Below are positions 34,139 to 41,850 of a stretch of DNA of 64,000 nucleotides, one piece after another; position 1 is the first letter of the stretch, and each line of letters opens with the position of its first letter. The translations under genes were made by a program, and so were the position numbers. Location of the stretch: assembly GCA_002320605.1 (NCBI GenBank), contig DCKG01000028.1:62001-126000 (forward strand). Reading direction: 5' to 3'. The notes under the pieces are model-generated. The model was not told the origin of the DNA. It ran no database searches and worked only from the letters and a program-made list of their open reading frames with translations. Origin of the DNA: Bacteroidales bacterium UBA1680. Its GTDB lineage: Bacteria; Bacteroidota; Bacteroidia; Bacteroidales; UBA932.

Positions 34139-35352
34139 GTTACGGAAGTTCACTATATGGGGCATTGGCGTACAATGGAGAGAAGGTAAACGAGGGTGTC
34201 GCAAGGATATTGGAGACGAATAAGGTGTTCTGTCCTGCCGATGGCGGGCACGATATTACTGCTTGTATGCAAGACTTTATGGCATATATGCCAAGCCAAG
34301 TCCGCACGAAAAAGCCCGTTATTCATATCTCCCTGAACCCTCATCCCGATGACAAGCTCTCCGATGAGCAGTTCTCCGCCATTGCATTGGAGTATATCGA
34401 GAAGATGGGCTATGGCAATCAACCTTTTGTGGTCTATAAGCATGAGGACATAGACCGGCATCACTTGCATATTGTCACCTTAGCCGTTAATGAACAAGGG
34501 AAGAAGATTAACGACGGCAACAACTTCTACAAGAGTAAGCATATCACACGGGAGATAGAGCAAAGATATGGATTGCATCCTGCCGACAAGCAACAATTCA
34601 AGGAAGCGTTTCGCTTGCAGAAAGTCCGTCCCGAAGAAGGAAACCTTAAAAAGCAACTGGCTTCAATCATCAAACCGGCGGTCAAATTCTACCATAGTCC
34701 GAGTTTCAAGGAATACCGAGCCTTGCTTTCCACCTATAATATATGTGTGGAGGAGGTCAAGGGAGAGGTGCATGGGAAACCTTACAACGGACTGGTCTAT
34801 TTTGCGACTGATGACAAAGGGAAGAAAGTCGGTAATCCTTTCAAGTCCTCGGTTTTTGGGAAAGCGGTCGGATATGAAGCCCTGCAAAACAGGTTCAAGA
34901 CTTCAAAGGAGATACTGAAAGAAAAGCATCTTGCCCCCAAGACCAAAGCGGTCGTAGCCGGAGCATTGAGGCTTTCTGCCACAAGAGAGGATTTCAGGGA
35001 AAATCTCCATCGCAAGGGTGTTGATGTACTCTTCCGAGAGAACGAGGAAGGTCGGCTTTACGGCATCACCTTCATAGACCACAACAACGGCTGTGTGGTC
35101 AATGGCTCACGATTGGGCAAGGAACTTTCGGCAAACGCCGTTGCCGAATGGTTCTCTTGTCCGCATCCCGAACTGTCTGCTCCTATACAGCAGCGTGAGA
35201 AAGGCATTATTCCCCAAACTCATACTTCGGACGGAGATCCCGTCTTGGGCGGTTTACTTGACCTGCCCTTGGAGACACACGGAACAGATTGGGAGGAAGA
35301 GCAATTCCGCAGACGGATGCAGCGTAAGAAAAGAAAACAACGTAAACTCTAA
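34123..35352 (+). CDS. relaxase/mobilisation nuclease
   Basis: The 409-residue protein has the relaxase N terminus MVAKISYGSSLYGALAYNGEK, the conserved HISLNPHP and the metal-binding histidine triad in DRHHLHIVTL. The second half is a basic helical region ending in RKKRKQRKL. It nicks oriT, binds the 5' end and leads the strand through the channel. The coupling protein gene follows after 12 bp. The family is the MobB/BexA type of Bacteroidetes elements. Confidence 0.93.
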   Translation: MVAKISYGSSLYGALAYNGEKVNEGVARILETNKVFCPADGGHDITACMQDFMAYMPSQVRTKKPVIHISLNPHPDDKLSDEQFSAIALEYIEKMGYGNQPFVVYKHEDIDRHHLHIVTLAVNEQGKKINDGNNFYKSKHITREIEQRYGLHPADKQQFKEAFRLQKVRPEEGNLKKQLASIIKPAVKFYHSPSFKEYRALLSTYNICVEEVKGEVHGKPYNGLVYFATDDKGKKVGNPFKSSVFGKAVGYEALQNRFKTSKEILKEKHLAPKTKAVVAGALRLSATREDFRENLHRKGVDVLFRENEEGRLYGITFIDHNNGCVVNGSRLGKELSANAVAEWFSCPHPELSAPIQQREKGIIPQTHTSDGDPVLGGLLDLPLETHGTDWEEEQFRRRMQRKKRKQRKL

Positions 35353-35364
35353 AAACGACAGATT

Positions 35365-37377
35365 ATGTCACAACAAGAAGACGATTTGAGGGCACTGGCG
35401 AAAATCATGGATTTTCTGCGTGCCGTAAGTATCATACTGGTGGTTGCCCACCTCTATTGGTATTGCTATGAAGCGATACGGCTATGGGGCATGAATATCG
35501 GTGTGATGGACAAGATACTGATGAATTTCCATCGCACGGCGGGACTGTTTGGCAATATGCTCTACACCAAACTCTTTGCATTGGTACTGATGGGGCTTTC
35601 CTGCTTGGGTACAAAGGGCGTGAAAGAGGAACATATCACGTGGTCAAAGATATGGGCATTCATGGGTGTCGGCTTTGTCTTTTTCTTCCTCAATTGGTGG
35701 ATACTTGCCTTGCCGCTGCCCGTAGAGGCGAATACGGCTCTCTATACTTTTACGATAACCGTAGGCTATGTTTGTCTGCTGATGGCGGGACTCTATATGA
35801 GCCGTCTGTTGAAGAACAACCTGATGGAAGATGTCTTCAATCAGGAAAACGAATCCTTTATGCAGGAGACAAGACTCTTGGAAAATGAGTACTCGGTCAA
35901 TCTGCCGACCCGTTTCTATTACCACAAAAAGTGGAATAAAGGATGGATTAACGTCGTCAATCCTTTCCGTGCGGTCTCCGTATTGGGGACTCCGGGTAGC
36001 GGTAAGTCCTATGCCATCATCAATAATTTCATCAAACAGCAAGTCGAGAAAGGATTTGCCATCTACTGCTACGACTTCAAATATCCTGACCTTTCTACGA
36101 TAGTTTATAATCACCTGCTACATCACTCCGAAGGGTACAAGGTCAAGCCGAAGTTTTACGTGATAAACTTCGATGACCCTCGTCGGTCACATCGCTGTAA
36201 CCCGATACATCCCGACTTTATGAGCGACATATCGGATGCCTACGAATCAGCATATACAATTATGCTCAATCTCAACAAGACGTGGGTGCAGAAACAAGGA
36301 GATTTTTTTGTAGAGTCGCCCATCGTACTCTTCGCCGCCATTATTTGGTATCTACGCATTTTCGAGGGAGGAAAATACTGTACCTTTCCGCACGCTATTG
36401 AGTTTCTCTGCCGTAAGTATGAAGACATTTTCCCAATACTGACTTCTTATCCCGAATTGGAGAATTACCTTTCTCCTTTTATGGACGCTTGGCTCGGAGG
36501 GGCGGCTGACCAGTTGCAAGGGCAGATAGCCTCCGCCAAGATACCCTTGTCAAGGATGATCAGTCCGCAGCTCTATTGGATTATGACAGGAGATGATTTC
36601 ACACTCGACATCAATAATCCCAAGGAGCCTAAAATCCTATGCGTAGGAAACAATCCCGACAGGCAGAATATCTACGGAGCAGCATTGGGATTGTATAATT
36701 CGCGTATCGTCAAGCTCATCAATAAGAAAGGGATGCTGAAAAGTTCTGTGCTCATTGACGAGCTGCCTACCATATACTTCAAAGGGCTTGACAATCTGAT
36801 TGCCACCGCGCGAAGCAACAAGGTGGCGGTATGCTTGGGCTTTCAGGACTTCTCGCAATTGAAGCGGGATTATGGGGACAAGGAAGCGGCTGTGGTAATG
36901 AATACCGTCGGAAACATTTTCTCCGGTCAGGTGGTTGGCGAAACGGCAAAGACATTATCGGAGCGTTTCGGGAAGGTGCTTCAAAAGCGGCAGAGCATGA
37001 GCATCACCCGAAGCGACAAGACGACCTCCATATCCACGCAGATGGACAGCCTGATTCCGCAGAGCAAGATTTCCACGCTCACACAGGGAATGTTTGTGGG
37101 AGCAGTTGCCGACAACTTCTCCGAACGTATCGAGCAGAAGATATTCCACTGTGAGATTGTGGTGGACAATGCAAAGGTGGCAAAGGAAACGGCAGCCTAT
37201 CGTCCGATACCCATTCTGACGGACTTCACGGATGAGAACGGAGAGGATGTGATGGAGCAGGAAATCAAGGCGAATTATGATCGGGTAAAGATGGAGGTTC
37301 GCGAAATCGTGGAACGGGAATTGCAACGGATTGCTGATGATCCGGAACTGTCCAATCTGCTCAATACCAAGAAATAA
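35365..37377 (+). CDS. VirD4-type coupling protein (TraG/MobC family)
   Basis: The 670-residue protein has N-terminal membrane segments (about residues 17-37, 61-78, 93-113, 123-143), Walker A GTPGSGKSYAIINNF and Walker B SSVLIDELPTIYFKG, with QDFSQLKRDYGD nearby. It links relaxosome and channel. It starts 12 bp after the relaxase gene. Long C-terminal tail (MEVREIVERELQRIADD) is helical. The last gene of the mob operon. Confidence 0.94.
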   Translation: MSQQEDDLRALAKIMDFLRAVSIILVVAHLYWYCYEAIRLWGMNIGVMDKILMNFHRTAGLFGNMLYTKLFALVLMGLSCLGTKGVKEEHITWSKIWAFMGVGFVFFFLNWWILALPLPVEANTALYTFTITVGYVCLLMAGLYMSRLLKNNLMEDVFNQENESFMQETRLLENEYSVNLPTRFYYHKKWNKGWINVVNPFRAVSVLGTPGSGKSYAIINNFIKQQVEKGFAIYCYDFKYPDLSTIVYNHLLHHSEGYKVKPKFYVINFDDPRRSHRCNPIHPDFMSDISDAYESAYTIMLNLNKTWVQKQGDFFVESPIVLFAAIIWYLRIFEGGKYCTFPHAIEFLCRKYEDIFPILTSYPELENYLSPFMDAWLGGAADQLQGQIASAKIPLSRMISPQLYWIMTGDDFTLDINNPKEPKILCVGNNPDRQNIYGAALGLYNSRIVKLINKKGMLKSSVLIDELPTIYFKGLDNLIATARSNKVAVCLGFQDFSQLKRDYGDKEAAVVMNTVGNIFSGQVVGETAKTLSERFGKVLQKRQSMSITRSDKTTSISTQMDSLIPQSKISTLTQGMFVGAVADNFSERIEQKIFHCEIVVDNAKVAKETAAYRPIPILTDFTDENGEDVMEQEIKANYDRVKMEVREIVERELQRIADDPELSNLLNTKK

Positions 37378-37463
37378 TGGATGTTTCTCTTGACTCCAAG
37401 ACAGGAGTCGGAGGAATTGCAAATCAATATTTTGATGGTAATCTGAAGAAAAAGTCCTGAAAG

Positions 37464-37495
37464 TTTTGGTGGATAAAAAGAAATTCTTATCTTTG
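37464..37495 (+). promoter_or_regulatory. promoter of the NYN gene (TTTG-N19-TATCTTTG)
   Basis: TTTTGG at 37464-37469 and TATCTTTG at 37488-37495 are separated by 19 bp, the standard Bacteroidetes promoter geometry. The transcript would begin near 37502 and carry a leader of about 70 bases with a terminator-like hairpin. Confidence 0.7.
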
Positions 37496-37508
37496 CATCA
37501 GATTATCG

Positions 37509-37567
37509 CCCTTAGGTGGAAAAGACTAAGGCTCGCCACTTCAGAAATGGGGTGGCTTATTTTTTAT
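37509..37567 (+). promoter_or_regulatory. leader with two hairpins, terminator-like, before the NYN gene
   Basis: A first stem CCTTAG/CTAAGG (around 37511-37534) is followed by GCCAC-TT pairing with GG-GTGGC (around 37537-37556) and then TTATTTTTTAT directly before the start codons at 37568 and 37577. The second hairpin with its T run has the form of a rho-independent terminator, so the gene may be attenuated. Confidence 0.5.
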
Positions 37568-37576
37568 ATGGCAGTT

Positions 37577-38218
37577 ATGGAAACAGAAGAAAAGCAAAGG
37601 GTTATCGTCTATGTCGACGGATTCAACTTTTACTATGGACTGAAATCAACCACGCGATGGCGCAAATATTACTGGCTTGATATCGTCAAATTGTTTGAAG
37701 GCTTCATGCGCCCCAATCAGGAATTGATTGCGGTAAAATACTTCTCTGCCAGACCTGATGATATAGAACAAAGCCGGCGGCAGAATGCATTTTTTCAGGC
37801 GAATAAAGAGAATCCGAAATTCCGTTTGATCTTGGGTAAATATCTGAAAAAGGAGATTACCTGCTTCAAGTGTGGAAATGTCATTCACACTCACGAGGAA
37901 AAAGAAACGGACGTGAGAATTGCGACACAGATCGTTGCAGACGCCTATCAGAAAAACTGTGATGTGGCTATTGTCGTTTCTGCCGACAGCGACATGATTC
38001 CGGCAATAGAACTTGCGACACAGGCACGGCAGAAAGTATTCGTGTATTTCCCTCCCAATCAGTATTCAAGCAACTTGGCTTCAATGGGTATCGGACAACC
38101 GACACAATTGAAGCGGTACGAAAATCGTTTTCGCCAAAGTCTTTTACCTGATACCATCCACCTTGCCGTTTCTGACTATGACTTGCAGATACCGGAAAAG
38201 TGGAAAGCGTATCAATGA
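37577..38218 (+). CDS. NYN-domain (PIN-like) putative ribonuclease
   Basis: The 213-residue protein begins with the NYN motif VIVYVDGFNFYYGL and has the conserved aspartates in EKETDVRIATQI and VSADSDMIPAI, so all three acidic positions of the PIN-like nuclease core are present, and a CFKCGN zinc-like pair between. Start at 37577 or 37568. NYN proteins cut RNA. It is a separate transcription unit behind its own promoter and an attenuator-like leader, not part of the mob operon. Confidence 0.85.
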   Translation: METEEKQRVIVYVDGFNFYYGLKSTTRWRKYYWLDIVKLFEGFMRPNQELIAVKYFSARPDDIEQSRRQNAFFQANKENPKFRLILGKYLKKEITCFKCGNVIHTHEEKETDVRIATQIVADAYQKNCDVAIVVSADSDMIPAIELATQARQKVFVYFPPNQYSSNLASMGIGQPTQLKRYENRFRQSLLPDTIHLAVSDYDLQIPEKWKAYQ

Positions 38219-38270
38219 CAAGCAAAGTGTAAGACCAAATTCTGCGACTGTTGGGTGCAGAAACGATATA

Positions 38271-38305
38271 AAAGGGAGACACTGAACAATTGATGTGCCC
38301 CCCTT
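38271..38305. terminator. bidirectional terminator between the NYN gene and rteC
   Basis: AAAGGGAGACAC and GTGCCCCCCTTT form an imperfect stem with AAA/TTT ends. It separates the convergent NYN gene and rteC and could end transcription from both sides. Confidence 0.4.
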
Positions 38306-38322
38306 TGCTTTAATATGAGGAT

Positions 38323-38929
38323 TTACCGCTTCTTGAACTTGCCGCCTTTCAGGTCGCTTTCCACCATACGTTTGTTGAGTTTCTCACGGAGTTCATCGAG
38401 AAAGTAGGTGCGGCTGTCGTCCTTGCGGCGTTTCATGTTCATATAGACGTTGTAGCAGTTCTTGATTTCTACATCGAAGATTTCGGAAAGAGCCTCTGCC
38501 AGTTCCTCCACACCGGTTTCTCCGTTATTGATGCAGTCGCAGGTATCAAGGGCGTAGAGCATTTCCACCAAGTCGGTCGCCTTGCCCGTCCAGCGGAGTT
38601 TCCGGGCTGGTGTGGTGACAGGGGCGGCTTGCGAAACCGGCAGCAGTCCCTTGATACGCATGTCGAGAAGTTCAAGCTCAATGGCGATGATGTCCGAAAG
38701 TTCTTTCAGTTTTTTTTGCCACGCTGCCCTTCGGACAAGTGCCGTTCAGGGCAAGCAGATGACAGGCGGTGTAGCGCAGCGTGCGGTACGCCGCTGTCAG
38801 GGAGGTCTCCGTCTCGCTCACGGCAAGGATTTCCGTGCGGAAGTCCTCGGAGGCGGCGTGGCGCGCCTCGTCGGTGGAGTGTGCGGAGAGGATAATCTCC
38901 AGATGGGGTGATTGGGTCAGTCGTTTCAT
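38323..38929 (-). pseudogene. rteC: rteC-like regulator interrupted by a +1 frameshift in an A8 run
   Basis: The 5' part (38929-38678) encodes 83 residues starting MKRLTQSPHLEII; the 3' part (to 38323) continues in another frame with the RteC C-terminal domain (KLRWTGKATDLVEMLYALD ... MNMKRRKDDSRTYFLDELREKLN). The frames meet in a run of eight A on the sense strand (38710-38717 on the + strand); one A fewer would give a continuous protein of about 196 residues. RteC activates excision genes in CTnDOT. Either the gene is dead, phase-variable, rescued by slippage on the A run, or the run was mis-sequenced. Confidence 0.75.
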
Positions 38930-38950
38930 GTTTCTGATAAAATTAAAAAC

Positions 38951-38993
38951 CTCCGCAAACGGGCAGGAATGTGTACCTGCTGCGTTTACGGAG
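38951..38993 (-). terminator. long hairpin with T run, 3' end of the DGR operon / upstream of rteC
   Basis: CTCCG-AAACG-GCAGG on one arm pairs with CCTGC-CGTTT-CGGAG on the other, with two mismatched positions, around an 8-nt loop. On the minus strand it is followed by GGTTTTTAATTTTATC and lies just before the ATG of rteC at 38929. It is placed to end the DGR transcript or to attenuate rteC. Confidence 0.6.
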
Positions 38994-39062
38994 AGGGATT
39001 GTTGTTCTGTTCATTCTCTTCCGTGCCCACTATGGGGTGTCACATACCCCACAAGTGCGGTA

Positions 39063-39521
39063 CTACCGGCGTTGCAGGACTGCCTGCTCTGCCGAACCGA
39101 AGACATTGAGTGTGATGTGCAGTCCGTCCTTGCCCCGCAGGTGCATGATTTGCTGCCCTGCATTTACGCGCTGTACGGCCACGCGGTCTATGCGGTGCAT
39201 ATAGTCCTTGAAGCGGAAATCCCTGCCGGGAGTGGCGCGCGGGTCGATCGGGTCGTCCACCCATACCAATATCCACACACCGGGCCGAACCTCCACCAGT
39301 TCCCAATGTCCGGGCGGCTCGATGTAGCGTCCCGTCTCGCCAATCTTTAGCCGCTCCATCTTTTCGCCCACCGCCTGCAGCACGGCCAACTTCGTGGCGG
39401 CGTTGTAGGAGTTGAAGCGGCGGAAGGTCTCGTACTTGATGTCGCTTACCACCTTGTGGTTCACTTTGCCCAACTTCCCCTTTACGGGGTTCAGTCTGTA
39501 ATACCTTGATTGCTTGTTCAT
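39063..39521 (-). CDS. unrecognised protein downstream of the DGR reverse transcriptase
   Basis: The 152-residue basic protein (starting MNKQSRYYRLNPVKGKL) is 34 bp after the RT stop and is the last gene of the DGR operon. It has a strand-rich centre (HWELVEVRPGVWILVWVDD) and no membrane segment. I recognise no domain. Its place directly behind the RT suggests it could be a DGR accessory factor (inference). Similar in GC content to the other DGR genes. Confidence 0.65.
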   Translation of the reverse strand: MNKQSRYYRLNPVKGKLGKVNHKVVSDIKYETFRRFNSYNAATKLAVLQAVGEKMERLKIGETGRYIEPPGHWELVEVRPGVWILVWVDDPIDPRATPGRDFRFKDYMHRIDRVAVQRVNAGQQIMHLRGKDGLHITLNVFGSAEQAVLQRR

Positions 39522-39555
39522 AACTGTGAAATTTTAAGAGTGAAACATTTGATGT

Positions 39556-40782
39556 CTAATGGGTTGTCCTCTCCCCTGCCATCCTGAGGGCGGCGTACCT
39601 CGACAGCCTCAGGTCGAAGAGCCCGTATCGCTGAAAGGCTTTCATGCCGGAGAACGTCTCTTTCCTGACCCGGTACGAGCGGTAATGCCCCAGCAGGCCG
39701 AGGAAGGAGTTGAGCGAGCATTCCAGATGGCGGGTGTCGGCACGCCCCGCCGCCGCTTCCCTGTGCAGGGAAGCCAGCTTGCCCTTCATCCGCTCCAGCG
39801 AATGGCGGCTGACATACACGCGCCGGGGCTTGACGAACGCGCCGAGGAATTCCACGCCATGGCTGGCCGGAACGATTCTCGACTTCCCCTCGTGGAGCCG
39901 GAGGCCCAGCTCGCGGTACAGGAAATCCCGGGCAAGGGTCTTCACGCCCGCGAGCCACTCCCTGTCCGCGCTCACCACGAAACTGTCGTCCACGTACCTG
40001 CCGTAGTGCCTGCAGTGGAGGCGGCGTTTCATGTAGTCGTCGAACACGCCCAGATAGACGTTGCTGAAGAGCTGCGAGGTGAGGTTGCCGATGGGCAGCC
40101 CGCAGTCCTCCCCGCTGTGGAACAGGCTCTTGTCGCGGGGCAGCGTGTCCCAGTCGCCGGCGCTGCCCTTCATCACGCAGCCCTCGGTGGGGTCGAGCAG
40201 GATGATCTCCCGCGTGAGATACTCCACGAACTCCATGTCCACCACCTCGTTCCATCTCCGTCCGTCCTTGCGGCTGACGCGGTGGCTCCCCATGCGGTGC
40301 AGGCGGTCGAGGGTGATGTCCAGCAGCCTGCGCCGGTCGATGTGCGTGAAATATCCCCGGATGTCGAGCTTGAGCACATGGCAGGGCTCCGTCCAGTCAA
40401 GGCTCTCCTGCCTGATGTGCCGATCCAGCCTGCGGATGCCGAAATGGGTGCCGCGCCCGCGGATGCAGCTGTAGGAGTCGGCGATGAAGGTGCGCTCCAG
40501 CATCTCGTGCGTGTAGTTGTAGTACAGGTGATGGACGATCCTGTCCCTGAACTGCGCGGCGAACACCTCCCGCCTCTTCGGGTCGCTGATGATGAAGCAG
40601 GTGGACGGCCGGGCATGATACCCGCGCGACATCAGGTCATGGGCAAGACGCTGCAGGTTCCGTTCAAGGTCGCGCTCGAAAGCGAGGACATAGGGCTTGC
40701 GCCGCTTGTGACGGCTTGCGTCGAGAAAGGCCTGCCTGAGGTCGGCGAGCAGCTGAACCGGTGTAAGACGATGGTTTTCCAT
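39556..40782 (-). CDS. diversity-generating retroelement reverse transcriptase
   Basis: The 408-residue protein has the RT motifs in order: HVLKLDIRGYFTHID with catalytic Asp140, GLPIGNLTSQ with GNLTSQ at 232-237 (the SQ ending marks DGR and related retron/group II-like RTs), and YGRYVDDSFVV with YVDD at 263-266, then VEFLGAFVKPRR as motif 6/7. There is no endonuclease or maturase domain, as in DGR RTs. It copies the TR with errors at A. The ATG at 40782 lies 21 bases downstream of the TR. The frame is open further upstream through the TR to an ATGA-coupled start at 41145 (529 residues); the RT family start favours 40782. Confidence 0.95.
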   Translation of the reverse strand: MENHRLTPVQLLADLRQAFLDASRHKRRKPYVLAFERDLERNLQRLAHDLMSRGYHARPSTCFIISDPKRREVFAAQFRDRIVHHLYYNYTHEMLERTFIADSYSCIRGRGTHFGIRRLDRHIRQESLDWTEPCHVLKLDIRGYFTHIDRRRLLDITLDRLHRMGSHRVSRKDGRRWNEVVDMEFVEYLTREIILLDPTEGCVMKGSAGDWDTLPRDKSLFHSGEDCGLPIGNLTSQLFSNVYLGVFDDYMKRRLHCRHYGRYVDDSFVVSADREWLAGVKTLARDFLYRELGLRLHEGKSRIVPASHGVEFLGAFVKPRRVYVSRHSLERMKGKLASLHREAAAGRADTRHLECSLNSFLGLLGHYRSYRVRKETFSGMKAFQRYGLFDLRLSRYAALRMAGERTTH

Positions 40783-40802
40783 ATCGTTAATGACAAATGC
40801 TT

Positions 40803-40989
40803 GGCGGACGGGCCGAACCGTGAACCCGTAGTAACGGTTGTTGTTGTTCCAGTCGTGTTCGTCCGAATCGAAGTTGAGGTTGCGGGCGTTGTCGCTGTTG
40901 GCCGTGTTGAGTGAACTCGACCAGTAGTCGCCCCAGCTGCCGGCATCGTTGAGCTCGGAACCGTTGCGGTAGCCGGCGGCAGGCAGGAA
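40803..40989 (-). repeat. template repeat (TR) of the DGR
   Basis: The 187-bp segment is a near copy of the VR at 41856-42042. By hand count the two differ at 17 positions, and each of these is an A in the sense strand of the TR; none of the 145 non-A positions differs. The TR is rich in AAC codons (GSELNDAGSW, ANSDNARNLN, WNNNNRYY in translation). It is transcribed in the direction of the RT and is its template. Confidence 0.96.
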
Positions 40990-41005
40990 CCCCGACCCGG
41001 GTTCC
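40986..41005 (-). other. hairpin at the 5' edge of the TR
   Basis: GGAACCC (40986-40992) and GGGTTCC (40999-41005) are perfect 7-bp arms around a 6-nt loop. The hairpin spans the point where TR and VR similarity ends (40989). It could fold in the TR RNA and mark the end of reverse transcription or protein binding. Confidence 0.5.
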
Positions 41006-41141
41006 GGCAGTCGCTTGGTACTCATGTCCGGGAGAATCCACAGAGGGGAAGCCCCCGTACACCTGCGGTTTTGTCCTTCCGGCGGAAGGAGGACTGCCTG
41101 TGAATTTGCCTTTCGTTCTTTCCATTCGTCCTGCAGGTTCA

Positions 41142-41693
41142 TCATATCAGCCTGGCGATCTGCTCCTTGACGGCGGCAAGGAAGAGCATGCTCTCTATCG
41201 GCGACTTGCTCTCGACGGGGTAGGCCAGGATGTCGTGCATGATTTCCGTGATGGTGCGCACGCCCTTGGACGGCCCGCCGCCGAAGGCGAGCCCCTCGCC
41301 GCTGCGCTCCTTCTGCTTCGAATCGGTCAGGGGCTGTTCCTGCTTCCATGCCTCGAACTCCTTTTCCGCCTCCTCCCTGTCGCCGGTGGCGGCCATGTCC
41401 TCTGGCAGCACGATGTCCACCTCTTTCTCGCCTGCGGGACTTGCCTCTGCGCCGTCGGGCGAGTACTTGGGCAGGCTGGTCACCGGGAAGCCGACGAAGC
41501 AGAAGCTCTCGTCGCCGCCTTTCAGCGCCTTGCGGGTGACTTTCATCTGCGGATTGACATGCTTCACGCAGAGCCACGCGCTCCGTTCGTAGGCGCGGTA
41601 GAAGCTGCCCTCCTGAAAGAGGTGGATGACCCTGCCGTCACGATCGGTCTCGCGCTTGCGCTCTTTTTCCAATATGTCGCCTATCTGTGCCAT
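41142..41693 (-). CDS. MutS-domain-I-like DGR accessory protein (MSL class)
   Basis: The 183-residue protein resembles domain I of MutS near its N terminus: VIHLFQEGSFYRAYERSA corresponds to the LFYRMGDFYELFYDDA motif of E. coli MutS, and CFVGFPVTSLPKY to the MAGIPYHAVENYL region. The mismatch-probing Phe of the F-x-E motif is kept (FY) but the Glu is replaced by Arg. No MutS ATPase domain follows; the rest is an acidic linker and a helical C terminus. MutS-like (MSL) genes are known DGR companions. The stop overlaps the ATG of the long RT frame (ATGA at 41145-41142). Confidence 0.8.
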   Translation of the reverse strand: MAQIGDILEKERKRETDRDGRVIHLFQEGSFYRAYERSAWLCVKHVNPQMKVTRKALKGGDESFCFVGFPVTSLPKYSPDGAEASPAGEKEVDIVLPEDMAATGDREEAEKEFEAWKQEQPLTDSKQKERSGEGLAFGGGPSKGVRTITEIMHDILAYPVESKSPIESMLFLAAVKEQIARLI

Positions 41694-41721
41694 GATCGTT
41701 TTCTGCTCGTTTGAGGGATGA

Positions 41722-41805
41722 GCCTTTCCCGACAGCGGCTTTGCCGTTGCGGTCCCCGCGGCCTGAAGGCCGGACCGCCCCGCCTGCGCCGCCGGCGGGA
41801 AAGGC
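41722..41805 (-). ncRNA. highly structured spacer between DGR target and MutS-like gene
   Basis: Nested inverted repeats: outer GCCTTTCCCG (41722-41731) with CGGGAAAGGC (41796-41805); inside it CGGC/GCCG (41736-41746), GCGGTCC (41749-41755) with GGACCGC (41772-41778), and CGGCCT/AGGCCG (41759-41772). This gives a multi-branched RNA or cruciform of 84 nt, without the T run of a terminator. Either a RNA element or a DNA cruciform; no family recognised. Confidence 0.5.
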
Positions 41806-41828
41806 GTCAGATTGCTTCTATTGCGTCA

Positions 41829-41842
41829 TGCCCGTGGGGGCA
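41829..41842 (-). other. hairpin just downstream of the VR
   Basis: TGCCC (41829-41833) and GGGCA (41838-41842) flank a 4-nt loop, 8 bases after the stop codon of the target. DGRs such as that of the Bordetella phage BPP-1 need a small hairpin or cruciform close behind the VR for efficient homing; this one is shorter but in the right place. Confidence 0.5.
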
Positions 41843-41850
41843 AGGCAAAT

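Noticed and set aside
39559..40914. 451-residue + strand frame opposite the RT
   Set aside because: High GC content leaves the opposite strand open by chance; the codons are a shadow of the RT and the protein is low in family character.
41145..41577. N-terminal part of the long RT frame upstream of 41145
   Set aside because: It overlaps the MutS-like gene in another frame and is a very basic low-complexity shadow.
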